Origin: Echinostoma caproni
Taxonomy: Eukaryota; Platyhelminthes; Trematoda; Plagiorchiida; Echinostomatidae
Assembly: GCA_900618425.1 (NCBI GenBank)
Contig: UZAN01039493.1
Location: 96,668-160,667, forward strand
DNA length: 64,000 nt
Direction of reading: 5' to 3'
Position 1 is the stretch's first letter, and every line of letters begins with the position of its first letter. The notes under the pieces are model-generated. The model saw only the letters and a list, made by a program, of their open reading frames with translations, had not been told where the DNA came from and did not search any database. Below, piece by piece: positions 35,866 to 48,700 of the stretch. The position numbers were made by a program, and so were the translations under genes.

Positions 35866-37148
35866 GGTAATCAATTTTGTAGCCTGGTTTCTTTTCTCCT
35901 CTTCCATAAATGTATTTGTTTTACAGATATTTGCAAGACATGGGTGAATGAACGAAAAAGTGCTTCTTCTTAAAATGATAAATTTTCATGTAACGATAAA
36001 TAAATAAATTTATTTTAACTTTCATCCTATTTATTGAATATGCAAATGTATAGTCAATATTTACGAAAGGGACCGATGTCATACCAAGGGTGCCTGGGAA
36101 AATGCATAAACGGCATCATCAAGTCAAGTGTGCACTTTTTTCATCCAATGTGAGCAGAATCTTTGAGTGGAAAGAAAGTTATCACTGTTGCTTTTGCATG
36201 CACGCTATTAAGAATGAGTTTGAAGATATGACAAAATTACTTAGATGATAATGAAGAGGGCTGCGGTCGGGCGGGTCGAACCCGGAACCCCCGGTGGCCT
36301 AACCACTGAATCACCATCACCAAGTACTTCATCTAAATTAGGGAATGCAATCATAGTTTGATGAGAAGGAGCACAGTGTTTGCGAAATATCATCCAATAT
36401 GTCAGCGCTTCGAGTACCATGCGTTTTTTGTTGCTTTATTGTTTATTACTCAAATGGAAAAAGTAGGTGATGGAACAGCGTAAAAAGAGTTCGAAAACGA
36501 CAACAAATAAATCCCAATTTGGCTTAACAGTTAGCTTTTCTTCAAGGTTTTAGTGGCTAGAGTATTCAACATCTAAAAGTCATCCATTTAAATCTGGCTC
36601 CATTTAAGTTGCGCACGAGAAAATCCATCAATTAATCACCGTATAGATTATCCACAACTAAATACTGTTGATCATTAACTTAAGAATTCCGCTCCTCCTG
36701 GACAAATCACAGAAATATGTATAGCCGCATAGAACTATGCTCCCCGTTATAACATTATGATAAGTTGCCATTCAAAGCTGCAATCACTTCAAACAAGTCT
36801 TAATCCCATCGCCGGAAGCCAACCAACTCTAATCACTGGAACTACTAATCTCCCATATCGCAATAGAACCGTCTCCAGCACACATTTATTCCCTTTATGT
36901 ATCTACGTCCCTTTGAGCTTCAGACTCTCACTCTCCCATCTGTTAATATATGAGACTTACCAACCTGTAGACGCCACTTTTCCGCTTATATTCCTCCTAA
37001 GTGTCAATAATACANATTTTGCTTAAGGTCCAACCTTGTAGTCATTATCCATCATACAAAGCATCTTTGCTTATCGTCGTGTATTCGAACTACTGCTGTT
37101 CTACTTGGTGTAAGTTCAGAACCATAAAATGATCATTCCTGTTTTTAG
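35866..37148. other. Stretch with a tRNA-like head, no gene
   Basis: AT-rich. A tRNA-like repeat head lies at 36265-36318 on the minus strand. The open frame at 36757-37026 has no domain. Confidence 0.4.
36265..36318 (-). repeat. tRNA-like SINE head
   Basis: Minus strand: GGTGATTCAGTGGTTAGG, ~17 nt, then GGGTTCGACCCGCCCG. Good B-box and A-box-like element at tRNA spacing, but no acceptor stem, so not a functional tRNA gene. Confidence 0.45.
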
Positions 37149-37247
37149 GTTGATGAAGTTACTGTGCATTTTATCCGCATATATACCTTTCGTTGGACCA
37201 TCCTACGCCACACAGAAGGTGGAACGTTATCAGAGAGAGACGAGAAG
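37149..37247 (+). CDS. Isolated coding exon, unknown gene
   Basis: After ctgtttttag: VDEVTVHFIRIYTFRWTILR followed by HTEGGTLSERDEK, ending GAGAAG|gtatac, 99 nt with phase 0 at both ends. The frame stays open to 37281, so the donor gttagt at 37274 is an alternative. It looks convincingly like folded protein, but I cannot name the domain. By phase it could join the exon at 41897 or 42166. Confidence 0.45.
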
Positions 37248-37744
37248 GTATACCGGCTTCTCCGTAGTTCTTGGTTAGTTTGATGTGTTTTATATCTAAA
37301 TGGTGCACTTCCCGGCTTTCGTTCGTATATCCATAAAGTGATCAATAGATTCAGTTCACATGCGTTCTGAACGGAACATATGTGTATACAGCACTCTGTC
37401 AGTTGAAGTCTTGCTGATCGATTTACCCGGGAATTCCTTCTCCATTCCTTCCTTTAACTACTTCAATGTGGTTGCAAGGTTCTTGGTGACAACATCGCAC
37501 AAATGCATAGTGAGCTCATCGTTAATTTTGCCTTCTAAGATCTAGGTTTCCATCTTAATGCCGAGGTATTTGATAACCCTGAAGTAAAACCATAAAAGTA
37601 AATGCTTACCGTTCCGTATCTCCACTTGACATTAAAATGAATGCTCACACTGTCAATCAAACACGACTGTGCAGGACACCGACAGCCCAGAATTCATGAT
37701 TTATTCAGCAAGCAATTTGACAAGGGGCCGAACAGAGGAAAACA

Positions 37745-37800
37745 GATACACAACAGAAAACTGGCTGCAAACTGATACAAAACAGATATCAAATATGTTA
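37745..37800. repeat. Direct repeat flanking Gypsy relic (left)
   Basis: Shares tgacaa..ggaaa..aggctgcaaa.tgatacaaaacagata with 39074-39125 in the same orientation. The pair brackets the gag/protease relic and may be LTR or UTR remains. Confidence 0.45.
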
Positions 37801-37962
37801 ACTTAACATACTCCACCGCTTTCATGGTTCAACACACGAAATGAACGTCTTCACAGTTCTCTGAATCTGAGGTTATAGGAATGAACCCGCCGTTGTTTTT
37901 CCAATAAAGAATGTACATTAGACTGTTTGGGAGAATGTTTTGTGGGTAATGTAGAAAGGCTT

Positions 37963-38890
37963 TTACGAGAGGATTTCAACTTTTCCGTGAAATTTTAAGA
38001 TATACATCCGAGAAATACACTTACAACTGTCTGAGCTTCTCGCCTCTATCAGAGTCTGCAACGTAGTGTTGTTCACAGTAAACTTTGTAATCGCGTTAGA
38101 CGGAGAGTCGAGAGTAGAGGCCGCGATCACCATAGACAGGATAGATTTCGTGACTGAAGCTGTGGTTCCTAGAACATTCTGACAGACAAACTGGTTTGAA
38201 GTGACCTTTTTTTCCACAGTTTCCGCGGAGAGCCTCTTAAACAGGACAACTGAGGCTTGGGTGGTGTTCATAATTACAGAAGTAGCATTTATCTTTCACA
38301 ACGGTAGAGGTCAGTGCCGTCGCAATTGAATCGACCTCTATGATTGTAGTCGGTGTTGGAGTATCGGCAGATTGATTGGAAGTAGAGTTTTAGACTAATT
38401 GAGGGGTCGATGTTTCATCAAAAGCATCGGATTTTCGCTGCACCATTTCCAGTGGGTACGCTAGGTCCAGAGCTTTCGTTAAGTCCGTAGTCTTGTGTTC
38501 TAGCAGACGCTGGCGTACACCGTTCCATCGCACATCTGTTTTTAAATCATCCAGAATACCAGCAATTTGACTGTTTGGCCGTTACACACTGAAAGTTGTA
38601 ATCTGTAGCTAGCGGTTTTTACCTCTGGAAAAGCTGGTTGAATCTCTGCGGCACTTGGAGCTTACAAGCAGCCAAAAGATGGTGCGTGAATGCTTCGTTC
38701 GGTTGTTTGACGTATATTTTCTTTATTATTGCGCTAGCATCGTTATCTGTAGGATAGAAAATTAACCAGGTAGTAATAGACATAGGGGGAGATGTAAGTG
38801 TGCAAAGGTCCAATTCCCCAGAGTCATCCGCGCCAATATAGCAGACGAAACGAGGGAATTTACAAAACCACCAACTCCACACTTTCGATG
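37963..38890 (-). pseudogene. Ty3/Gypsy gag-protease relic (CsRn1-like)
   Basis: Minus strand, in order: capsid-like gag (38882-38619: KKIYVKQPNEAFTHHLLAAC, the 'IYVKPxNE..ARHxLATRxQ' block of fluke Gypsy gag); zinc knuckles near 38290-38200 (CYFCNYEHHPSLSC, a C-x2-C..H..C box as in CsRn1-clade elements, a stop, then GNCGKKGHFKPVC); aspartic protease start (ITKFTVNNTTLQTLIEARSS). The catalytic D-S/T-G is replaced by E-A-R and there are stops and frame changes, so it is inactive. RT and integrase are absent. Confidence 0.7.
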
Positions 38891-39073
38891 AAGTGTTTAC
38901 TCTGGGGTCCGCATCGAACCTCTCGGACCGTAGATAGCGCTCAACGTGATAATTCTTTCCCGAAAAATTCTAATGAATGCTCTCACAGTCGATCATCCAC
39001 GGATGTGTAGAACACCGAGAGCTTAGTATTCCGGCTTTTTTCAGGTTGTGAAAAGAAAATAAGAGTTTGACAA

Positions 39074-39125
39074 TAGGAAACAGGCTGCAAAGTGATACAA
39101 AACAGATACAAGCGATTTTACATGA
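39074..39125. repeat. Direct repeat flanking Gypsy relic (right)
   Basis: Partner of 37745-37800; see there. Confidence 0.45.
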
Positions 39126-40456
39126 CAAAAGTGAACTCCCTTTTTGAGGTTGGTGAATATACTATCAGGCCGAAGATAATATACCCTAAATATTATCAGT
39201 AGTTCATTAACGCTGCAACATTTGACATAATTACGACGATGGATGCTCAAAAATTACGGGTCTTATCCTAAGCTTGATGGGAAAAAGTGTACTAACCAGG
39301 ATATTTTTGTGAACGGTGGTTATTATCGGCGTACTGTTAATGTGTCCACCGCTCAGAAATGGAGTTCTATTTAAGTAGGCATACGGTACCCAAGTATTTA
39401 TTTTGTATCGTTTTTTATTCATGTGAATGCAAAGAGTTTGTGAATGCAAAGCAATATACCGTTTGTTGCATTTGAGATTTTTACTCGCAGGAGCATTGCA
39501 GACTATACGGAGACACTAAAGCTCTAAGTGATGTGTCAAATATTTTGACGATATGGGCACATTGTTTAAACCTTCTCAAATCAATAATGGTTACGGCGTG
39601 CTACTGCCGCATTTTCTCATTTCCTAACCGAGCTTTGCATCATCAACGTTTGTAGAAAACAAAGTGTCTTAACATTCTTTGACCTCATATTCCGCATATT
39701 CCAATAATTTTGATCTCACTCATCTATAGCTGTATGGCTAAAGTTTGTGGGTCTAGGCTGAAGGACTGCGGGTTGAAGCTAAAGGATTGCTGGTTTATCT
39801 AAAGCTTAATAGGAAAAGGTAGGGTTGTAGTTTTGTCACATGCATGAAAGGTGGTCGACTGAGAAGCGTGAGAGTTGTTTACTAATGAGAATAAAGGTCA
39901 ACTTATTCCCATTCATTTTAATTCGATCATCTGATTATATTTCATTGTATTTCGGAATTGTAATGCGTTCACAATTCCAAAATACAGTTTTAGATGGTTG
40001 GATTGACTTGTACATGATCCGTTTTATAGTGAAGAGGGATATCCATTGATTGATCATCAATTTAATTTCATCGGTACACTGCTCTAATCACTCGGATTAA
40101 TTAAAAACAAGCATGTATAATTTAATTGAGTTGGAAACCAGGAGGATGAAGACTTAAAGTTAGCTGACAATTTAGCTAATTTACTTGTTATGGTAAAATA
40201 AAAATAAAATAAATCTAAAAATAAAATAAAATAAAAAAATAAAAGTCCTCACTTATAATATGCTGTGTTTTGATTGAATGGATGCATAACGCCGGTATCG
40301 TCGATTTTGCCTTTATTTCAGTACATGCATCCGGTATGCTCTTCGCAGTTCATTCACATGCCTCGTTTTGTTTTTCTCTCGGGGTATTAGTTCGAACAAA
40401 CTTTTCTTACAGAACCTATATGTGAATCCCTTCTACCCCTCCCTATACATAATGTG
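39126..40456. other. Stretch without a gene
   Basis: AT-rich; an A-rich (AAAAT)n-like run at 40194-40245 may be the tail of a retroposon. The open frame 39840-40049 has no domain. Confidence 0.4.
40194..40245. repeat. A-rich (AAAAT)n-like run
   Basis: Imperfect aaaat/aaat units. Simple sequence, possibly a retroposon tail. Confidence 0.8.
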
Positions 40457-40530
40457 GGTTTGGGCGGTGGTGGCCCGGTGGTAACGTTATCAAATTATCA
40501 CCCCGGGGGATGTGTGTGTTCAAGGTGGAC
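40457..40530 (+). repeat. tRNA-like SINE head, family B, plus copy
   Basis: GGTGGCCCGGTGGtAACGTtAtC..AATTATCACcCCGGgGGA matches the minus-strand copy at 43385-43460. The A-box TGGCCCGGTGG is intact, the B-box (TGTTCAAGG) decayed. Confidence 0.5.
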
Positions 40531-41896
40531 AAACAGATGATTCACTTCAAACAGTTGGTGATTCTGGACGACGTTCAGCGAGCGGGAGAATCTGTGGAGT
40601 CAATACTAGTGGTTTTTCCCCATCTTCCAGAGCTGTTCCGGTTAATCGGTCCAATCCACTCGAAAATCAGATAGTAATACAGATATATAGTCCTGTAAGG
40701 GAAATAAACTAGGATATCGCCATCGGAAGGCTGACAGTGACCGTAACTCGACGCGTAGAATTTCGACCAGTTCTATTGTGGGCAATCTCCCAAAATGGGT
40801 CAAATAGGTTCCAATTTCAGAGCTCACCTTCTTAGCATAAAACTACGGCCAGATTGTATGTTTGGATCCGAGGGATTGATTTATTGATAAATATAGGTAA
40901 AAATTCGAGATTAATCCAATCTACCACTACTTTTGTATAACAAACTTTCAGCCTCTGGATGCTTGCGAGCGAGTCACAACCCTGGGGGTTAGTGCCAAGA
41001 TGAGCTAGTTGAGATGCGCGTAGAATGTTTGCAGAGATGTTTTGCTAATTCACGTACGTAAAATTGTTCAACTGTCCGAAGTTTAAGTGGGTATGACGCG
41101 TGGATTTGTTCTGTAAGCATTCCGGTTTGATCATCTATTGGGTATTGCACTGCTGATTATAACTAATGAAGTCAGAACAGCTGTTCAATGCTTTCTAGCA
41201 CTTCAGTTTACGTTTCCTTTGCTCCGTACACACCGAACTTCACAATAAAACAAGAAATAGTCATTCTTGATTAGGTACAAAAAACTGTAAACGCTGATTT
41301 TTAGGACAGCACTTGAGAGTGATCCAATATGATTTCCAGGACGAAAATCATTGAGAATTATTACTCTGTTGTATGAAGTAGGTTATTAAAAAGATATATT
41401 TTGCAAGCAAATCTATGTCTTATACGTTGAATTCATTTTATATTCCGTAAGCTACCTGATGTTTTATTTATACTTCCCAACCAAAAGTTTCATATCGCGT
41501 GACAATTAGTTTAAAATTATTAAATCTATTGAATTTTTGTTCCTGATTTTATCCCTGGATCAACAAATTTTCGAAAATAAATGATTTCAACTTGGTGAAA
41601 ATGCGTTTCGTACATAATAGATTGAAAGCCAAGCACATTGTTCTACGATTTGGCAGGCGTTACACTAAATGAGTATGATCCTTTTTGATTTTTTCTGAAT
41701 CACGAAACACCGGGACAATGCCGTTGTGTGGCACTATTTGCTGAATGCATTTGTATGATTACAAATCGTGCCACGTCTACTAACTGATTGAACCGTCATT
41801 TGATTGTGTTGAAAAGGAATCGCATTACATATTGATTGCAATGTTCAACTAGTTGTGAAAATTCATTCATGGTTCCTTGCTATTTTCTGTTTCAAG

Positions 41897-42031
41897 GTGA
41901 AATATCCGTCTGATTTGCCACGTGTTATTACACCGTCGCCCTCAATGAGTAGTCCTGACCAGATGGACGGACACAAGCAGTTCACGAATCCGCATAAATG
42001 CATGACAGGGGGCGGAAAAGGCGAAACCTAA
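41897..42031 (+). CDS. Possible terminal exon, unknown gene
   Basis: After ttctgtttcaag: VKYPSDLPRVITPSPSMSSP, then DQMDGHKQFTNPHKCMTGGG and a stop. GC-richer than its flanks; Pro/Ser-rich like a C-terminal tail. Phase 0 fits the donor at 37247. No family recognised. Confidence 0.35.
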   Translation: MKYPSDLPRVITPSPSMSSPDQMDGHKQFTNPHKCMTGGGKGET

Positions 42032-42165
42032 TTTTAGGGGCTTCATGAAACATTATCGACACGTTGGAACAGAGAACTGTGGAAGATAAGGCGGCTATCT
42101 GGTGCTCGGTTATTTGAGCAGCTTTCAAATCTGCAAAATGCATCACATTTTTTCTCGTTTCAGTT

Positions 42166-42200
42166 TATTGATCATGTGGATTATACTGAGGACATGCAGT
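42166..42200 (+). CDS. Short exon candidate reading FIDHVDYTEDM
   Basis: 35 nt between ttctcgtttcag and CATGCA|gtaagt. The only open frame reads FIDHVDYTEDM, which resembles the Tudor-domain strand 'V-x-F-I-D-Y-G-N-x-E-x-V'. Excellent borders. It supports the idea that the gene of exons 20214-22697 continues here, but intermediate exons are not secured. Confidence 0.4.
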
Positions 42201-43104
42201 AAGTCCATCAATGCGGGTCAAGCATACCTTAGTCAGTAACCGAGAGTTTATTTCAATTTTCCACGTTAGATAGTATAAATCTAAAATTGTTTAATTGTCT
42301 TTAAGACAATGAATAAAATTTGAACAGGGTAAAAATGGCTTATATGCAGAAGAAAAGTAGTCAACTAAGCCTGAGTTTCCCGAAACTTTAATACAAATGG
42401 ACCAGTACATCCCAGACACCAGTCTTCTCGGTTCTGGTGGCAGTAGTAGTAGTGTTGTGACCTGCTTTAACGACCGGAAATTAAAACACTATTGGGTTCA
42501 CTGCTATCTCCAAACGCATTTCTGTAAATCAAACCATTCGATGTCTAGTGGTTCACGTATCTAAATTGAAGGACCTTTTGAATTAGCCCAGTGGGTTACG
42601 GACCAAGTATATTGGTTGTATAATTCTTTACTGCTTGCAGTTATTTTTAAAATATTGGTCCTTATATTGCGCATCATTTTTCTGTAAATAAATTATTAAG
42701 TCTCTACAAGTATTTTAGGATATAATGTTGGCCAAACTATTTTGTTCTGACTTTTTCAGTACGAAACAAACTTGTCATCAGGAGAACCGCTTGTAGTTGC
42801 ATCTAAGGTTCTTTAGACAATATAAACAGTATTGCTTGATGGATTTGGACGGAACAATCATTCCTGCAGGCAATCTGTATAAATTTTTGATATCTGAATT
42901 CAGAATAACGAGCCACAAGGAGGAATGGAGTATAACTCTGAGCTTAACATTGAGGAACACGAAAAAAATTTGTACCCGAGGTCGTTGACAATAGTCACCA
43001 ATTTAACCATTGAAAAGGACCGCAGATTTTCACATCACTGACGATTCACGGTTACAATCATTTGTTGAAAGAATTCGCGCTCAAACATGTTTATCCCATT
43101 GCAG

Positions 43105-43122
43105 GTGCGGCGGACGATATTG
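43105..43122 (+). CDS. Candidate 18-nt microexon
   Basis: cccattgcag|GTGCGGCGGACGATATTG|gtaagt (VRRTIL in phase 0). Consensus borders and symmetrical length, and GC-rich in an AT-rich surrounding. Confidence 0.3.
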
Positions 43123-43384
43123 GTAAGTATTTGACACTGTTTTATCGTTTGCAATTTCCCACAAAGGAAACTTTCTAGAGTGTCTGTTTTTTAATCTCAA
43201 TTGAATGATTTTAAACTGCTAACCAAACAGTTGCCCCTATCTTGTTCGTTGAACCTTTCGTTCTTCTTTTGCTCTTTTTTTCATTCGTACTTCATTTTAT
43301 TGAATACACAATGATATAAATTTCAGGAGGGGGGAAGCGGCCATTCAAAGGGCTGCCATACAACATACACAATGAGGAAAGTCT

Positions 43385-43460
43385 GATAGTGGTGGTGGGA
43401 TTCGAACATTCGTCCTCCGGAGTGATAATTTTGTGACCTTTCCACCGGGCCACCCCCGCC
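43385..43460 (-). repeat. tRNA-like SINE head, family B, minus copy
   Basis: Minus strand: A-box TGGCCCGGTGG (43452-43442) and B-box TGTTCGAATCCCACC (about 43409-43395) at tRNA spacing. Both boxes are good, so a Pol III promoter is plausible. Not a tRNA gene, as no acceptor stem forms. Confidence 0.55.
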
Positions 43461-45660
43461 CAAATCTGAAAAATCTATTGGATTACCAATTTAATAACTT
43501 CCTTTAGGGGTAATTTTAACCATCAACTACCAGGCATATCAGACGGGGCCTAATTTTCAGCTGGTTGGCTTGATGCTGCTATTAAACTAACCAATCACCC
43601 CATGCACACCGACACAGCATTAAATTTAGTCGCACCACAAAACGGCTCAGAGACTCCAACCTCCCGGCCTCTGTGATATCGCCATTAGATCCATGATCTC
43701 TTGTTCACTCACAACTTGTCATAATTGCACTTACTATATAACACCTATCAAAGAAAACACAATCAAAACCTCGTCTCTTTGACACAGTTTCTCTAACAGC
43801 TTTTTCCACTTTCTTTCGTTAATTGACCTGAAAAAGGCCTCCAAATAAGTTCCATACGTCGCTGCCAACAATTATTGTCTTCTGCTTTTTCTCGCTGTGG
43901 TTAATCCAAACAGTCCTATACGGAACTTACACAATGGGCACGACGTACAAATTCTTCAATGATATCCGTTCCAATTTGGACCTGATTCCGTGAACAGACA
44001 GATTTATATTCATATTGATTTTACATAATAGCCTAAGAAGAGAGAAGTAAGAAAACTGGGTTTGACATGAATAGAAGTAGCGGTCGTGATAGTTCACCGA
44101 TAGATAAGCGGACCTGCAATTTCCCACCCTCATCTAAACGACAAATATAGATGTTTATCAAACTCGTGCAGCACCACTCCCATTCTGGAAATACATTTCA
44201 GTCTCTAATATCTTACTTATATATTGATGGCGATGGATAAGGTCTATTTATTCTTGATTTTATCTCCCACTTCTATGTTTTTGTTTCTCTCCTATCACCG
44301 TTTGAATTTGCGTGAGTTTGAGTGTAGCGAAAAAAATTTGTAGTAGTTCGAAAGTTACGCTTAAGATTTCGAAAATATTTTAAGCAAAGCAGCATGGGAA
44401 CTCATTCTTTTAATGAGTGATTCCTGTCCCATTAGAGTGTTTACCAAGTTGAGCACATGTATTCTAAATTGTTTATCTCTTTTCATTCAGTGAACAGTAA
44501 ATAAGCAAATTAATGAAAATATTCTAGCTGAAATAACTTGATAAATTATTTGGGCTTTGAACTACTCACGCATTGCCCACATTACTGAAAGAACGAAAAA
44601 CATTATCCCAGAAATACAAAACTTGATTTTTGAAAGTTAACCTTGAGGTGTGCGGCTCGTTGAATAAGTGTCTTGTAGTGTCCCCATACCGAAACCGAAT
44701 GAAACATTCAAATAGTTTTAGCATGTAATGGAGGCTTACAGGCAACTTAATCGAGAGGCACATAAATCTGATGACTCAGTTGGTTTCTTGTGGAAGTGCT
44801 TCGATGTGAACATAAGTCCAATTTGTTGCATATTCAACGAAATTTCTCCATCAAAACATAAACCAAGGGGGAGAAAACCGATCAGATCAAAGCAAGACGA
44901 CGGTTGTATTGGACCGCGGCAGAGAAGAGTTGCACAAAACCAATCTGGTTGATAGTCCCGACTGATTAGCCGTTTTACTCAAGCTGTCGTCTGGAAAATG
45001 ATGGCTCAATTTAAAATGCAGCTAAGGCCACGTGATTGATATAAAGCCGTTATGGAACGATCAACAGAGCAGAGGGCTTATTGATTTTACCAACAAATAC
45101 AAGTTGTGTTGCCCATCCATTCGGCATTGGGTTTATCTCACTGCTGACCAAAGAGTAATTCAGCATGCAGTGAAAGCTAATCTACTAAGCTAGATTTTTA
45201 ATGAATTTAGTTGTACCTGCCCAAAGAAGTAAATTTTCGTCACGCCTGACGAGTTAAAACGGAAGTAAATACCGAGTGTTTTGTTATTGGTCTCCTGCAC
45301 ACCAATCTGCATATCGTAAAATGTTTACGTTGATAAGGGAGGTTTTCGGTAATCGTTACTCTCCAAATGCATTTGAGCAAGTCATATTCCTCACAAATGA
45401 AGGTTTATCTATCTTCTCTCTTGAGGTCGGTAGTAGACCTAATCAACTGTTAATTTTTCCACATATTTGCAGTCTCTGGTGGGGGCAAGTTCAATGTCAA
45501 ATTCCTTCAATTACAACGTAGAGGCTGGAATTATATTTTATTCGAAAACTTTTTCTTTTGTCAGAAACAGGAATAATTGATATTGATTGATTTGACTGAC
45601 TATCCTTCGGACTTCAACTTCACGCACAATCCTCAGTTCATCGATCCAACCATATACTCA
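43461..45660. other. Stretch without a supported gene
   Basis: A minus-strand reading at 44763-44572 (contains CFIRFRYGDTTRHLFNEPHT) ends at a donor-like GC|gtgagt and might be an exon, but there is no acceptor or domain. The rest is featureless. Confidence 0.3.
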
Positions 45661-45775
45661 GAAGCACTAGACTCGAGTTTCGCTCTTATTGTAGCTCATC
45701 AATAGTGCATAGTCCCGTCCGGGATTTGAACTCCGGACCCATCCCATGGAATGCGTGCGTAAGTAACTGTGAGTA
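45660..45775 (-). mobile_element. SINE-like retroposon with hammerhead, copy 4
   Basis: Minus strand: tRNA-like head (about 45760-45715; GGGTCCGGAGTTCAAATCCC contains a good B-box), then hammerhead 45708-45664. Same subfamily as copy 3. At its 5' side a short duplicated gtaagtaactgtgag tract (45761-45797) marks the edge. Confidence 0.7.
45664..45708 (-). ncRNA. Hammerhead ribozyme, one core change (copy 4)
   Basis: GCACTA - TTGATGA - stem II GCT/AGC with two lost pairs - GAAA - CTCGAG - TC - TAGTGC. Stem I is a perfect six base pairs. The first core base is T instead of C (CUGAUGA to UUGAUGA), which should impair cleavage. Confidence 0.7.
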
Positions 45776-48700
45776 AGTAAGTAACTGTGAGTCAAATGCG
45801 AATAAGTTAGATTCCTCGACGTTGCTCGTCAGTGGTAAGAGTGTGTGATGTATTAGAGGAAACTTGCCAATTCTGTTTGGCAGTCAACTTGGTGGATTCC
45901 ATGCTAAAACGACTGGCTGCAGGGATCAAAAATGAAAAAGGATAAATGGAACATGGACGAGATGAACGTACAATACTTGTATGAAGTCTATGAATCATTT
46001 AAATAAAAAAATTCTAGTTACATTTTCTACTGTGAATTTGTTTTTTACAACTGATGCACCAGCAACCATCGTCAAATTCAAAAAATCGTACAATTTATTG
46101 GCGTGGCTAACAGAATAAAGACATTAGTGGATATTATATCAGATAAGTTGCTTCGGATGTGGGGCAATCTCATGACCACAGAAGTTCATATGTCATCTAA
46201 GTATCTACCAATCGCGTGCAAGTATTCCTGGAATCGTATAGCTTCTGTCTGGGCGGTATAACTTTTGATTGGCTGATACAATCGACCTGTGGTTCTTAAT
46301 CTAAGAACTGCAACGCGTAGGCGCTTTGCTGGCTACATCTGGGAAGCTTGACTCATCATATTTGTCCGTAAACTGTAACGTGTCGCCCCATGGTCTGCGT
46401 CATTCCGTAAGCTAGGATCGGTAACGGTTACGTCGTCGAATGATCAGAAAAGACTTCGATAACACAACACTTATTCGCATATAAACATTGTATCACTCGA
46501 ATCCACGCATTTCAGGTAATCTCCAACACAACAAACTTAAAGTTACTGAAATTTTCCGAGGCTCATACACTCAAACCCGATCTATGCAAACAAAAAAAAA
46601 TTAGCTTCGTCTTGATGTTTGAACCCAACTTTCTCTCGTTCTTTTTGCTGTTGTTTCGTGCTGTCTACTGTAATTAGCAATCTTACATTTATTATTGCAT
46701 CACATTATTACATTATATTTATTATCTCAGTGAGTATAAAAATCACTTTGACTGAAGTATGCATGTGTACAGATATAGCGAAATGATCCTGGATACATTT
46801 TGCAAACCCATGTTTCTGACTTCTCTGTTTAAATTTGTGACGAGAAAACAGTGTTTTTCAGAATAGTACCATATATTGATAGCAAGTTAAACTCTCCATG
46901 CATCTCCTAGTTCTTTCATAGAATTATAACTGGAAATAGAGGGACAAATGTAAACCTTATCGCACGTGACAAATTCAGAAAAGTTGCTATCTTTGTGGTT
47001 CTGTACGAGAGATGAAAACATCATAAACAAATTATCTTTTGTCGAAGAATTAGTGATTTTACTGGGCTTGCAATGTTAAAATTTCCGAAAAATTTTTCGG
47101 ATTGCTCAAAACGGGCATAGCAATTTAGTTTCAGCTAGTGAGTTAAGTCTAGTTCATTTGCATGGCGAGAACGCTTTTAGAAACTACTTTGTCTGTCAGT
47201 GTTGTGCCAATTAGTGCGGTGTGCAGAAGCAAGTGTTCCAACTTGTTAACCAAGCTCCCACGGAAGAAGCTTAATCTACTCCAAGAGATGCTTTCGTTTT
47301 CACTTGGTTTGACTTAGAACAACCTGTTTTATGTGTAAGTTAGCTTGAGCAGTACCGGTATATACCGCGTTATACCCGTACGCTCCTGATCAGAAAGAAC
47401 ACTAGTTACTGAAATAAAACGGGCTGACTTTACTTGTGACAAAACGGTCTACAGAGCCAACATTTGAAATACAGATGAGCGAATACATGGGGTCTGTCAA
47501 TGATGGCAAAATCGATAGTAGGTTGACCAGCCACGTGACACCTGATGCGAGTGAGCTGCGGCAGAATTTTAATTTTCACATCACAGCGGTTGTCCAGTTC
47601 AAAACTGCCCTTTTTTAGTTGTTCAAAAACCGCTTGTCGATGAATGTTCTATGAAGTGGTTTGTTCGGAGTGCTCTGTTTTGTTACTAAAATTAAAACTT
47701 GCAGTTTCGATCTATATTGATCAAGAATATCTAAAACGAATCACATCCTGATTTCCATTAGATATCATTGTTCAGTTATCGTGCGTGTTAGTCCGGTTTT
47801 TTGTCACTGTTAGAATTCAGCGTTGGCCCTGGAATTTACGCTTCAAATGGCGCTATGACTGCTTGTTTCTCCTACTCTTCTTTCGCACAAGCATATTTCT
47901 CCGTATAAATCTGATCACCGAATAGACTACTTTAATTCCATTTTTTATCTGAGATATTTGTCATGCTAAGGTCTGGTGAAGTGTGTCCTATATTCGTTCA
48001 TTTGTTCATTGTTTATTTCTCACTTCACAGCACAGCTGTTCAGCTGAAAGGACGAGCGACTGGGTGAACTGAACTACATGTTCATCTGTTGCACTCATTA
48101 TTGGATCTCTCCTAACCTACATAGATAGATTGTTCTCAATATTTTGGAAGGGATTTCACATTATTAAGTTCAGGTTTCGAGCAAACTAAACGGTTTTGGG
48201 GTACATTCAGCAATATGGATCAACTGATTCGAATGAGGAGCGAACTCTGGACCTCAAAAACAGAATGAAAGCACATAATCCCTTTGACTATCAAGCCAAT
48301 GCCTAGACTGTGTTACGTTTTCTATATGGAATACTGCACAAACCGTGTTTTCTTCCGAGGGCATAGCGCGTTCAATTCAGTTCTACGTACGACGTTACTT
48401 CATTTACCATTAAATTTATTCCCTAAAAATTAATTTCAATACTCTTCAATCTCACGGTTCTACTCCTTTTAAAATCATTTCCTCATGCAAGTTTCCTGCG
48501 ATCATCCATTTTTTTAACGAAATGTACCCAAGACACTAACTACCTTACTGGGAGAATTATCTGCCAAGTCATCTCTCTGTGCCGTGTTTGATTTTATTCA
48601 CAATATATATTTGATTCCAATTTTGCAGTGAACCAACGTATATTATCCACATGCATACAATTAAGTGACCTGTATCAGGGTTCCACAAGGCATTCTTGCA

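Noticed and set aside
45822..45850. Hammerhead on the minus strand (ACTGACGAG)
   Set aside because: The following GAGCAACGTCGAGGAAT gives no acceptable stem II/GAAA; chance match near copy 4.
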